DNA from: an uncultured Collinsella sp.
GTDB taxonomy: Bacteria > Actinomycetota > Coriobacteriia > Coriobacteriales > Coriobacteriaceae
Direction: 5' to 3'
DNA: 39,480 nucleotides
Assembly (NCBI GenBank): GCA_958436995.1
Contig: CAUBMI010000011.1
Location: 1-39,480 of the forward strand
Positions 19,093 through 28,160 of this stretch are shown piece after piece. The notes under the pieces are model-generated. The model did no database searches. It was not told the DNA's origin and worked only from the letters and a program-made list of their open reading frames with translations. The position numbers and the translations under genes were made by a program. Numbering within the stretch: the first letter of the stretch is position 1; every line of letters begins with the position of its first letter.

Positions 19093-19254
19093 TGCCACGA
19101 AATGGGCCTATCTACTACGTTTTAGCGAATACCCCCGACCACACCGAGAATTGCAAAATTAAAACCGCAGGTAGACGGCTTGCGGATTTTGCGAAAACGC
19201 GGGTATGGTCGCCCTATGCGGGTTAAACGTAGTAGATAGGCCGTTTTTGTGGCG
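19093..19254. repeat. Variable-stem/conserved-core element, copy B
   Basis: The arms are like those of copy A (GGCCTATCTACTACGTTTTA at 19105-19124, complement near 19223-19242). The core 19137-19208 holds GACCA, AAAACCGCAGGTAGACGGCTT and GGGTATGG. It lies between the convergent ends of folC and the M24 peptidase. No ORF is supported in 18952-19301. Confidence 0.75.
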
Positions 19255-19267
19255 CGGTATTGGTGGG

Positions 19268-19298
19268 ATGCGGCAAAGGGACAGCGCCTTTGCCGCAT
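19268..19298. terminator. 12-bp stem between folC and the M24 peptidase
   Basis: ATGCGGCAAAGG (19268-19279) pairs perfectly with CCTTTGCCGCAT (19287-19298) around GGACAGC. It starts four bases beyond the minus-strand peptidase stop, so it may end that transcript, though no T tract is present on either strand. Confidence 0.45.
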
Positions 19299-19301
19299 TG
19301 C

Positions 19302-20390
19302 CTAGTCCAGACGGACTGGATCGTGGGGGTAGGCGTTGAGAATCTCGACGCCGTTCTCGGTCACCAGGGCCAGGTCCTCGATGCGGACGCCGGTGCGGTC
19401 GGGGAGGTAGATGCCCGGTTCGATGGAGAACGTCATGCCCGGCTCTACGACCTGCTCGTTGACGAGCGAGACGTCGCCCGGCTCGTGGTCCTGCAGGCCG
19501 ATCGAGTGACCCAGGCGATGCGTAAAGTATTCGCCGTAGCCCGCGTCCTCAATCACGTCGCGCGCGGCACGGTCCAGGTCGCACATGCGCACGCCCGGTG
19601 CGATGAGCGCCTCGGCGGCCTCGTTGGCGCGGCGAACGATATCGTAGATGCGTGCGGTCTCCTCGTCCGGCTCGCCCCAAAAGAACGTACGCGTCATGTC
19701 CGAGCAGTAGTTGCGATGGCGTCCGCCAATGTCGAACAGCACCACGTCGCCGCGCTTGAGTACGGTGTCGTCGGGCTCGTGGTGCGGGTCGCCGGCGTTG
19801 GCGCCAAAGCTTACGATGGGCGGAAAGCTAAAGCCCTCGCAGTCGTGCTTGCGGTACAGGCCGAGCATCTGGTCGGCAATTTCGCGCTCCGTTACGCCCT
19901 CGTGAACGAGCTTGATGGCGTCGACCATCACGGCGTCGTTGGCGGCCGAGGACATGCGCATGAGCTCCTGCTCGGCGGCATCCTTGTGGGTGCGTGAAGC
20001 GGTGACGGCAAAATCGCCTAGGAAAAACTCGCTCGCGGTATGGCGCTCCATAAGGGGCATCAAAAAGCCGGAACGCATGACGGTGTCGATGCCAAGCGGC
20101 TTGGTCGGATCGACCTCGCGAGCGATAGCGTCTGTCACGACTTCGGTGTCGGTGTGATAGGCGACGCGGGCATTGTCGTACTCCGGCAACTGATGCAGCG
20201 CGTTGACCAAGATCACGGGCTCGTCATCGCGCGCGAGCAGCACACCGCAAAAACGCTCGAACATATCGGCATAAAAGCCGGTCAGATAGTAAATCGACCA
20301 CGGGTCGTTTACGAGCAGCTGCGCACCGGGGTGCTGAGCCTCGAGCGCATCGAGCACGCGCGCCACACGCTGGTCATCGACATGTGCCAT
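19302..20390 (-). CDS. M24 family metallopeptidase (Xaa-Pro aminopeptidase type)
   Basis: A cytoplasmic peptidase predicted to remove N-terminal residues preceding proline. Of 362 residues, the N-terminal creatinase-like domain (about 1-135) is followed by the pita-bread catalytic domain. Metal ligands are visible: Asp in LFDIGG and in NYCSDMTRTFF, His in HRLGHSIG, Glu in SIEPGIY and Glu in VRIEDLALVT. The start has GAAAGGA about 7 bases upstream on the minus strand. It is monocistronic and flanked on both sides by hairpin repeats. Whether it acts on Xaa-Pro or Xaa-Pro dipeptides (PepP or PepQ) cannot be settled from sequence. Confidence 0.9.
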   Translation of the reverse strand: MAHVDDQRVARVLDALEAQHPGAQLLVNDPWSIYYLTGFYADMFERFCGVLLARDDEPVILVNALHQLPEYDNARVAYHTDTEVVTDAIAREVDPTKPLGIDTVMRSGFLMPLMERHTASEFFLGDFAVTASRTHKDAAEQELMRMSSAANDAVMVDAIKLVHEGVTEREIADQMLGLYRKHDCEGFSFPPIVSFGANAGDPHHEPDDTVLKRGDVVLFDIGGRHRNYCSDMTRTFFWGEPDEETARIYDIVRRANEAAEALIAPGVRMCDLDRAARDVIEDAGYGEYFTHRLGHSIGLQDHEPGDVSLVNEQVVEPGMTFSIEPGIYLPDRTGVRIEDLALVTENGVEILNAYPHDPVRLD

Positions 20391-20443
20391 ACATCGTCCT
20401 TTCGCTAGGTTGCCACCATGGTATCCCCAATGCCGGCGTAGTC

Positions 20444-20530
20444 AATTTGGGACGGGGCTATTTTAGCTGCATCAAACATGCGGAATGATAGGTAAAAGTA
20501 GTCATTAGAGGCCCGTCCCGAATTAGATGC
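20444..20530. repeat. Inverted pair of AATTTGGGACGGGGC repeats
   Basis: AATTTGGGACGGGGC at 20444-20458 faces GCCCGTCCCGAATT at 20511-20524, giving a stem with a roughly 50-base loop. This starts 54 bases upstream of the peptidase start codon, which is on the minus strand. Confidence 0.55.
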
Positions 20531-20690
20531 TTTCAAAACTATGGCGGATTACGGGGCTGGACCTGTATTACTTGACCATGGGAAAAATCGCGAAATTAAA
20601 ACCGCAGGTAGACGGCTTATCAAAAATCGAAAAATGCCGGTATGGATGGGGGTCTCCGAATCAGCCCCGTAATCCGGCATAGTTTTGAAA
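20531..20690. repeat. Variable-stem/conserved-core element, copy C
   Basis: The arms at 20531-20559 and 20662-20690 are reverse complements at 28 of 29 positions. Their sequence (CAAAACTATGGCGGATTACG) is unrelated to the arms of copies A and B. The core 20575-20645 still contains GACCAT, AAAACCGCAGGTAGACGGCTT and GGTATGG. So the stem is conserved as a structure while the core is conserved as sequence. It lies in the non-coding space between two minus-strand genes. Confidence 0.75.
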
Positions 20691-20750
20691 TGGTGCAAAT
20701 CCGATAGCAGCCAAGAGAGCGCTTTTGCAACCGAAAGGAAGGGAACGGGG

Positions 20751-20784
20751 TAGCTAAAAAGAGCCCCGTCCCAAATTAGCTGCT
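20751..20784. repeat. AATTTGGGACGGGGCT repeat, inverted copy
   Basis: TAGCTAAAAAGAGCCCCGTC followed by CCAAATTAGCTGC is the reverse complement of the repeat at 19038-19069. It directly follows the stop codon of the DUF1667 gene and may serve as its 3' end structure. Confidence 0.5.
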
Positions 20785-21182
20785 TAGGCGGGGTCGATGT
20801 CCATGCTGGCGATGAGGTCGATGTTGGTGTTGAGGAGGTTCTCCAGCACGACGTCGCCCATGCGGATGGGGGCGTTGACGACTAGACCTCGGATGAGGTC
20901 CATGGCTTGGGCGTGGAGTGCCAGCGGGATGGCTTCGGCCGTGCGCACGGGCAGCAGCGCCTCATCGCCGCCGGATACCGCCACGGTGGTGGTGAGCACG
21001 CGCATGGGGCAGGTGAGTTCCTGATGCGCGAATTTATCACCGCGTGGGCAGCTGTTGCCGGTCACGGAGCGCACCTCTGCCACGGCGCCGTTGGCATCGC
21101 GCTCCACCTCTACGGTCAGGAGGCACTCGGATGGGCAGGTGGTGCAGTTGAACTGCAGCGTTTCGATCACGTTATCGCTCAT
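20784..21182 (-). CDS. DUF1667 domain protein, third gene of the GlpA-like operon
   Basis: A 132-residue protein with an N-terminal CTTCPSECLLTVEV, a further SCPRG and CPMR: four or five cysteines in a ferredoxin- or zinc-like arrangement. It then has a segment resembling the molybdopterin-oxidoreductase C-terminal fold. DUF1667 proteins are typically encoded behind GlpA-like and NAD(P)/FAD-dependent dehydrogenases, as here. The gene follows its neighbour by three bases. Its role is unproven; an electron-transfer or assembly subunit of the same complex is the likely reading. No signal peptide or membrane segment is seen. Confidence 0.85.
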   Translation of the reverse strand: MSDNVIETLQFNCTTCPSECLLTVEVERDANGAVAEVRSVTGNSCPRGDKFAHQELTCPMRVLTTTVAVSGGDEALLPVRTAEAIPLALHAQAMDLIRGLVVNAPIRMGDVVLENLLNTNIDLIASMDIDPA

Positions 21183-21185
21183 AGT

Positions 21186-22544
21186 TTATGCCTCCTCGAT
21201 GGGGTCGACGGATAGGACAATCTCGCTGGCACCCAGGTCGAACGCCTGCTTGATGACCTTTGCCGGCAGCGGGAAGCTTTCCATGACGCTCGGTTTAAAC
21301 GGGCGGACTTTGCCCGCAAACACTTCTTCGCCGTTGGCCAAGATGCGTACTCGAGCGGTATCGACCGGTCGGCGTACGCGGAAGTTGAGCTTGGTGAGCG
21401 CCACAGCCGTAATGCGTCCCGGCAGCGCGTAGCCCGCAATGCCGGCAGGGGAGACCGAGAGCTCGCAGCTCGTGTCCGCGACCGCGTTCGTTTCGGCTCC
21501 GCCACCCAGCGCGTACGCCGCCGCGGCTGCACCGGCGCGCTCGGACTCGGTCGTCACGTTGTCGGCCAGGTCGTGCACGTGCAGCACGTTGCCGCAGGCA
21601 AAGATGCCCGTCACGCCCGTCTGCAGGCTCTGATCCACCACGGCACCGCGCGTGCGCGGGTCAAGCTCTACGCCTGCGGCAACCGAAAGCTCGTTCTCGG
21701 GAATCAATCCCACCGAAAGCAGCAACGTGTCGCACGGAACAATGCGCTCGGTACCCGGAATGGGCGCCAGGTGCTCGTCGACCTGACTCACCTCGACGGC
21801 CTCCACGCGGTCGTGCCCGATCACGCGCGTGACCGTGGTGGACAGGTGCAGCGGAATTCCAAAGTCGTCCAGGCAGTTCTTGACGTTGCGGCGCAGACCG
21901 TTGGCGTACGGCATGAGCTCGTACACGCCCTCGACGGAAATTCCCTCGAGCGTGCAGCGGCGCGCCATGATAAGCCCGATGTCGCCCGAACCCAAAATGA
22001 CGGCGCGCGAGCCGGGTTTGAGATTTTCGATATTGATGTATCGCTGCGCCAGGCCGGCCGTAAACACGCCAGCGGGACGGCTGCCGGGGATCTTGATCTC
22101 GCTGCGCGTGCGCTCGCGACATCCCATGGCAAGAACGACGGCGTGCCCGGTGAGCTGCAGCATGCCGGTGGGGCTCATGAGCGTGACGGTGTGGACCGCG
22201 GTGTCTTCCGCAGGCTCGCCTGAATCAATCCCAATCACCATGCTGTTCAGGAACAGCGCAATGTCGGTTGCGTGCACCTGGTCGATAAAGCGCTGCGCGT
22301 ACTCGGGACCGGTGAGCTCCTGTTTAAAGTGCGACAGGCCAAAGCCGGGGTGGATGCATTGGCGGAGGATGCCGCCCAGGTGCTGCTCGCGCTCCACGAT
22401 GGCCACGCGCGCTCCGGCCTTATGCGCGGCCAGCGCGGCCGCCATGCCGGCGGGGCCGCCGCCGATAACGACCACGTCGAAGGCTTGCGTTTGTACGGCT
22501 TCTACGACGCCGCAATCAATCGCGCTCGATTTGAATTTCGCCAT
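21186..22544 (-). CDS. NAD(P)/FAD-dependent oxidoreductase, middle gene of the GlpA-like operon
   Basis: A 452-residue flavoprotein of the pyridine nucleotide-disulphide oxidoreductase fold. The FAD dinucleotide motif VVIGGGPAGMAAALAAHKAG is near residue 25, the second nucleotide-binding motif AVILGSGDIGLIMARR is mid-protein, and the late FAD contact GIFACGNVLHVHDLAD follows. CRER and a C-containing substrate loop (GILRQCIHPGFG) are present. It starts one base after the upstream stop. With its neighbours it likely passes electrons from the GlpA-like subunit to NAD(P). GlpB is its functional counterpart in E. coli, but the sequence type differs. Confidence 0.88.
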   Translation of the reverse strand: MAKFKSSAIDCGVVEAVQTQAFDVVVIGGGPAGMAAALAAHKAGARVAIVEREQHLGGILRQCIHPGFGLSHFKQELTGPEYAQRFIDQVHATDIALFLNSMVIGIDSGEPAEDTAVHTVTLMSPTGMLQLTGHAVVLAMGCRERTRSEIKIPGSRPAGVFTAGLAQRYINIENLKPGSRAVILGSGDIGLIMARRCTLEGISVEGVYELMPYANGLRRNVKNCLDDFGIPLHLSTTVTRVIGHDRVEAVEVSQVDEHLAPIPGTERIVPCDTLLLSVGLIPENELSVAAGVELDPRTRGAVVDQSLQTGVTGIFACGNVLHVHDLADNVTTESERAGAAAAAYALGGGAETNAVADTSCELSVSPAGIAGYALPGRITAVALTKLNFRVRRPVDTARVRILANGEEVFAGKVRPFKPSVMESFPLPAKVIKQAFDLGASEIVLSVDPIEEA

Positions 22545-22545
22545 C

Positions 22546-24009
22546 CTAACGCACCCCCTTCAGCGGTCCCTCAACCAGCCAAGATCCGGTGTCCTCCAGT
22601 AATACCTCGCTGGGGTCGCAGCCCAGCTCTCGGGCAAGAATCGCCACCACACGGCTCTGGCAAAAGCCGCTTTGGCATCGACCCATGCCGGCGCGGCAGC
22701 GGCGCTTGACGCCCTCGACCGAAACCGCGCCCGGGCGGCGTCGGATCGCGGCCACGATCTCGGCCTCGGGCACCGTCTCGCAGCGGCAGACAATCTGCCC
22801 CCACGCGGGATCGGACTCAATGAGTTCTTCCTTGCGCGCCAGCGGTGCGCGGTCAAAGTCGTCCGGCTCGCGGCGAATTGGGTTCCAGTCCGCCCGCTCG
22901 TGCAGCTCCACGCCCGCCTCACGCATCACAAGCTCCATGCGCTCGGCAATGGCCGGTGCGCTCGCCACGCCCGGCGACTGGATGCCCGCCGCCTGGAACA
23001 GCCCCGGCACCACGGCCGACTGCCCAATAAAGAAGTCGTTCGTTCCCTGAATGACCGGACGCCCGCCGGCAAACGCGCGCACCACGCGGCGCGTGTCCAG
23101 ATCGGGCACCAGCTTGCGCGCACCGGTCAGGAGCGCGTTGACATCGCCCGCATAGGTTTGCGTGTCGCCCGGCTCGCGCACGGCGGCGGTCGCGGTAATC
23201 ACGGTGTTGCCGTGTACGGTACCCGTGACGATAACGCCCTTGGACACCGGCGTGGGAACGGGGTAGAGCGGCATGAGCGCACGCGGTTCCTTGTCCAGCA
23301 CCACGATGTTGCCCTGGCGCCAGACCATCTGAAACTCCTCGGCACCGGCCATATGCGAGATGTCCGCGGCTCCGTTGCCTGCGGCGTTGATCAGGTAACG
23401 GCAGCGCACGTCTCCAGCGGGCGTTGCCAGCGTAAAGCGCACAGCCCCGTCGGTAGCCTCGCCGCCAGCAACCTCAATCGCTTCCACCGGCGCAGACCGC
23501 ATAAATGTCACGCCGTTGGCGACGGCGTTCTCCAGCGCGGCAATGGCGACCTCAAAGGGATCGACAAAGCCAGTCGAGGGGCACCATAGCGCGCACGTGG
23601 CCAGGGCACTCGCGCGCGGCTCCAGCTCGTGGATGCGCTCGGGGCCGATAATCGACAGCTCGGGAACGCCGTTGGCTATGCCATTCTGGCGCAGCTTCTC
23701 CAGATGCGTGCGGTCCTCGTCGCTAAACCCCAGCACCATCGAACCGGTGCGGCAAAACAAAAAGCCGAGCTCCTGGGCCCACGTGCCATATAGCTCGCAG
23801 CCGCGGGCGTTGACCTGCGCCTTTACGGTGCCCGGGGAGGGATCGTAGCCGGCGTGCACCAGGCCGCCGTTGGCCTTCGATGCGCCCAGTGCGATATCGT
23901 TTGCTGCCTCGACCACGCAAATGGATAGGTCATAACGCGCGAGCTGCCGCGCGATGGCGCACCCGGTAATACCCGCGCCCACAATTGCGATATCAAACGT
24001 TTCTGCCAC
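22546..24009 (-). CDS. GlpA-like FAD-dependent dehydrogenase with BFD 2Fe-2S domain
   Basis: Oxidises glycerol-3-phosphate or a related 2-hydroxy acid, with FAD as first acceptor. Of 487 residues, the DAO-type FAD domain with IVGAGITGCAIARQLARYDL (8-27) is followed by the ASKANGGLVHAGYD loop. A C-terminal bacterioferritin-associated-ferredoxin-like domain carries cysteines CRCE then CRAGMGRCQSGFC. The start is GTG, supported by GGGAGG upstream. It is first in a three-gene minus-strand operon. Substrate choice between glycerol-3-phosphate and 2-hydroxyglutarate is open: no glpK or glpF is visible. The 80-bp repeat array lies just upstream of its promoter region. Confidence 0.85.
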   Translation of the reverse strand: MAETFDIAIVGAGITGCAIARQLARYDLSICVVEAANDIALGASKANGGLVHAGYDPSPGTVKAQVNARGCELYGTWAQELGFLFCRTGSMVLGFSDEDRTHLEKLRQNGIANGVPELSIIGPERIHELEPRASALATCALWCPSTGFVDPFEVAIAALENAVANGVTFMRSAPVEAIEVAGGEATDGAVRFTLATPAGDVRCRYLINAAGNGAADISHMAGAEEFQMVWRQGNIVVLDKEPRALMPLYPVPTPVSKGVIVTGTVHGNTVITATAAVREPGDTQTYAGDVNALLTGARKLVPDLDTRRVVRAFAGGRPVIQGTNDFFIGQSAVVPGLFQAAGIQSPGVASAPAIAERMELVMREAGVELHERADWNPIRREPDDFDRAPLARKEELIESDPAWGQIVCRCETVPEAEIVAAIRRRPGAVSVEGVKRRCRAGMGRCQSGFCQSRVVAILARELGCDPSEVLLEDTGSWLVEGPLKGVR

Positions 24010-24179
24010 GGTGCCTCCCAGACAAGTTGACAGGCTGTCAATAAAACCATCCTACGGTCTGCGCGCCCCCAGTGCGGCGGCAATGCGGCGAACAGCCCGG
24101 CAACACCCGCCAACGGCAGGCGAGGGGAGACTCAGTGACGTCGACAACCTCGTCTGCCGACAACTGCGGCAACCGTTCG

Positions 24180-24659
24180 TCTCGACCTGTAACAGTAGGA
24201 GGAGGAAATCGGTCCTATGTGTTACAGATTGAGATTTAAAGTCAGGGAGAGATTCTTCTGTCTCGATCTGTAACATCTGGGGACTGTTTTGGGGTCTAGA
24301 TGTTACAGATTTAGATGAACCAATCAGTCGATTTCGAATGTCTAAATCTGTAACGGTAAGACCTGTTTTTACCGAGTTGTTGTTACAGATTGAGATATTG
24401 AGATTGGACGTTTTCCTTTGTCTTGATCTGTAACAGATAGAAGGGTTTCTGACCCCTAGTTGTTACAGATTGAGATATTTAACGGAGGGCTCACCGTTCA
24501 TCTCGATCTGTAATAGTAAGGACTGATTTTGGAGTCAAGATGTTGCAGATCGAGATTTAAGTCTGGGAGAGAACGGTTTGTCTAAATCTGTAACATCTGG
24601 GACCGTTTTTGCTGAGTGGCTGTTACAGATTGAGATGTTTGTGTCCGCGCCAGCCCCGC
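24180..24659. repeat. Six tandem 80-bp units, each with a 16-bp motif in both orientations
   Basis: Motif TGTTACAGATTGAGAT occurs at 24220, 24301, 24381, 24461, 24541 and 24621. Its complement (TCTCGATCTGTAACA type) begins at 24180, 24260, 24340, 24420, 24500 and 24580. The period is exactly 80 bases, with orientations alternating about every 40. Motif copies differ by 0-3 bases; the 24-25 base spacers vary more but fall into related classes. Each unit can fold as a hairpin with a 16-bp stem. The tract is AT-rich and has no credible ORF. It lies between the divergent GlpA-like operon and the zinc-ribbon gene. Confidence 0.9.
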
Positions 24660-24691
24660 TTGCAACCGTAGTCCCATATAAACAAACCCCG

Positions 24692-24700
24692 TGGTAAACT
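24692..24700 (+). promoter_or_regulatory. Extended -10 promoter of the zinc-ribbon gene
   Basis: TGG followed by TAAACT at 24695-24700, about 36 bases before the ATG. TTGACC at 24700-24705 is too close to it to act as its -35. Confidence 0.4.
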
Positions 24701-24735
24701 TGACCGGACTGTAAATATTCCGAAAGGTACCCGTA

Positions 24736-25167
24736 ATGTCCAAGTACATCTCCGAGCTCATGTCGCCGCAGCTTATGGGCGTCGTCTATGCCTTCGTTGG
24801 CTTTATCATCGCCCTGTATGTGCTGTCGGTCGTCTATGTGTTCATCGACGCTCGCCGCCGCGGCGCCAGCGCCTACGTGGCATGGGGCATCATCGCCCTC
24901 ATCCCGTTTGTAGGCCTCATTGCCTACCTGGTCTTGCGCCCGCACTCCTACGCGGCCGATCGCGAGGAGCAGGAGCTGGACATGGCCCTGCGCGAGCGCC
25001 AGCTTGCCCAGTACGGCACCTGCCCGCAGTGCGGCGCACCCATCGAGAAGGACTTCGTCGTCTGTCCGGTGTGCGATACTCAGGTTCGCAACGTATGCCC
25101 CAGCTGCCATCGCCCGCTCGATGCGCACTGGAAGGTCTGCCCCTACTGCCGAACTCGCATCCAGTAA
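24736..25167 (+). CDS. Membrane protein with double zinc ribbon
   Basis: A 143-residue protein. Two hydrophobic helices (about 13-36 and 45-67) are followed by a short acidic linker and two zinc-ribbon units with CPQCGAPI, CPVCDTQV, CPSCHRPL and CPYCRTRI: eight cysteines in CxxC pairs. GAAAGG upstream supports the start. The N-terminal part resembles short phospholipase-D-nuclease-like membrane domains often paired with ribbons. Its function is unknown; such proteins may recruit partners to the membrane. It stands alone between the 80-bp array and thrS. Confidence 0.85.
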   Translation: MSKYISELMSPQLMGVVYAFVGFIIALYVLSVVYVFIDARRRGASAYVAWGIIALIPFVGLIAYLVLRPHSYAADREEQELDMALRERQLAQYGTCPQCGAPIEKDFVVCPVCDTQVRNVCPSCHRPLDAHWKVCPYCRTRIQ

Positions 25168-25263
25168 CGCATCCATCGCCGGGCCGGCCGCAAGCCACGG
25201 GCACCGCGCGTCCCGCGCAAGCCACACGTGCAACCCGCCCCACACGATGAAGCATGCGTAGAA

Positions 25264-25306
25264 AATCGCCCGCCGTGCCATTAAGGTGCGGCGGGCGCTT
25301 GTATAC
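25264..25306 (+). terminator. GC-rich hairpin before thrS
   Basis: CGCCCGCCGTGCC (25267-25279) pairs with GGTGCGGCGGGCG (25285-25297), all 13 positions paired with two G-T wobbles, followed by CTTGTATA. It is probably the terminator of the zinc-ribbon gene, or a structure in the thrS leader. No T-box motif was found in 25168-25396. Confidence 0.5.
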
Positions 25307-25396
25307 CAAGGCAACCTGCCTATAATGATGCAAGTCAAAAACGCCGAGCGCATCGCACGCACTTGCATCAGGCATCCGAGAGGAGAAAACATACCC

Positions 25397-27160
<1,764 letters not shown>

Positions 27161-27182
27161 GGCAACCCAACAGAAACAACGA

Positions 27183-27217
27183 AAGGCGACCGTCCACAAA
27201 GGGCGGTCGCCTTTTTT
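27183..27217 (+). terminator. Intrinsic terminator of thrS
   Basis: AAAGGCGACCG pairs with CGGTCGCCTTT around a short loop (with an extra GG/CC pairing inside), followed by six T. Strong. Confidence 0.9.
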
Positions 27218-27264
27218 AATGCCAAAACGAGAAAAAGCCGCTGGTAGAGCGCCTTTTTTGTTGT

Positions 27265-27399
27265 GCAAAAAGGTACAGGTTTTTGTATCTTTCGACGCGA
27301 GCCATTATACAAGTTAATTCGGACTGTTTTCCCAGATTGCACAAATTGCGGCGCGAAAGGACACATCTCCATAGCCTCTACAAAAACCTGTACTTTTGC
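27265..27399. repeat. Long inverted repeat upstream of the LoaP-like gene
   Basis: The arms at 27265-27287 and 27379-27399 share GTACAGGTTTTTGTA or its complement with a two-base indel. An inner pair CTTTCG/CGAAAG lies near 27290 and 27353. The 91-base centre contains CGGACTGTTTTCCCAG, similar to the loop-side sequence at 18981-18990. It may be another member of the long-stem intergenic elements, or the leader structure of the regulator gene. The rest of 27218-27482 shows nothing else. Confidence 0.55.
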
Positions 27400-27482
27400 G
27401 ACTGCGCCTAGCTGCGAGCGAGAAGATGTTCTAAACGCCCCGGTATTTGCGTGCGTCGCAAAGCCAGAAAAGGGGGCGAGAG

Positions 27483-28073
27483 ATGGAGCAGACAACGCGG
27501 CGCCAAGAGCAACTGCCGGGCGCATTCAACGGCGCAACTACCAACAGCCAGCATGGCCGCGTCCGCTGGTATCTGGTCCACACCCCCAACGGTAAAGAGC
27601 GCGAGACCTGCGAAAAGGTCCGCCGTATTATCCCGCACGATCTGATGCAGGACGCTTTTGTGATGCAAAAGGAGTTCTGGTTTAAGCGGGACGGCGCCTG
27701 GTCGCTCCAAACCAAACCCATGTACAAGGAATATTTCTTCGTCGCCACGCACGATGCCGCAGCGCTCGATAGGGCTTTGGCTCAACTGAGCTTTGGCTGC
27801 CGCATTGCCGGCAGCAGGGAGCGGGCCTATGCGCCTATGCCGGACGATGCGCAGGAGTGGTACCGCAGCGTGCTGGACGACGACGGAGTGGTGCGCAACA
27901 GCGTGGCGCGCATAGAAGATGGCGTGCTGCACATAGAGCAGGGTCCACTTGTGGGGCAAGAGGCCCGCGTTAAAAAGGTCGACCGTCATAAGCGCTGGTG
28001 CCTGGTGGACGTGGGCGAAGGCGTCTCCGCTTTTAGGGAGCTGCTTCCGCTGGACGTTCCCAGCAAAACGTAA
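27483..28073 (+). CDS. NusG-like processive antiterminator, LoaP type
   Basis: A 196-residue NusG paralogue. The NGN domain begins WYLVHTPNGKERETCEKV and contains YKEYFFVATHD, the usual hydrophobic face that contacts RNA polymerase. The C-terminal KOW segment includes GPLVGQEARVKKVDRHKRW. Divergent NusG homologues placed first in capsule or exopolysaccharide operons (LoaP, RfaH, UpxY) suppress termination through long operons; LoaP is known to recognise an RNA hairpin in the leader. Its position immediately before the polysaccharide genes supports that role. The start at 27483 is backed by GGGGGCGAGAG just upstream. The exact subfamily is inferred, not shown. Confidence 0.8.
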   Translation: MEQTTRRQEQLPGAFNGATTNSQHGRVRWYLVHTPNGKERETCEKVRRIIPHDLMQDAFVMQKEFWFKRDGAWSLQTKPMYKEYFFVATHDAAALDRALAQLSFGCRIAGSRERAYAPMPDDAQEWYRSVLDDDGVVRNSVARIEDGVLHIEQGPLVGQEARVKKVDRHKRWCLVDVGEGVSAFRELLPLDVPSKT

Positions 28074-28122
28074 GGGATACGTTGCACCGGCAATTTATTT
28101 GGTTTTTGAATTTGTGGATTTT

Positions 28123-28153
28123 GGGGGGGGGTTCCTGGGGACAGGAACGAAAG
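28123..28153 (+). promoter_or_regulatory. Leader hairpin with G9 tract before the polysaccharide genes
   Basis: Nine consecutive G (28123-28131) run into a hairpin GTTCCT-GGGGAC-AGGAAC (28131-28148), followed by GAAAGTTTTATT. It lies between the LoaP-like gene and the first structural gene. A short hairpin at this spot fits a LoaP-type recognition element, and the G run is prone to length change. Both readings are inference. Confidence 0.35.
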
Positions 28154-28160
28154 TTTTATT

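Noticed and set aside
24180..24659. CRISPR array
   Set aside because: Repeats are only 16 bases, alternate in orientation, are not identical, and spacers resemble each other; no cas genes are nearby.
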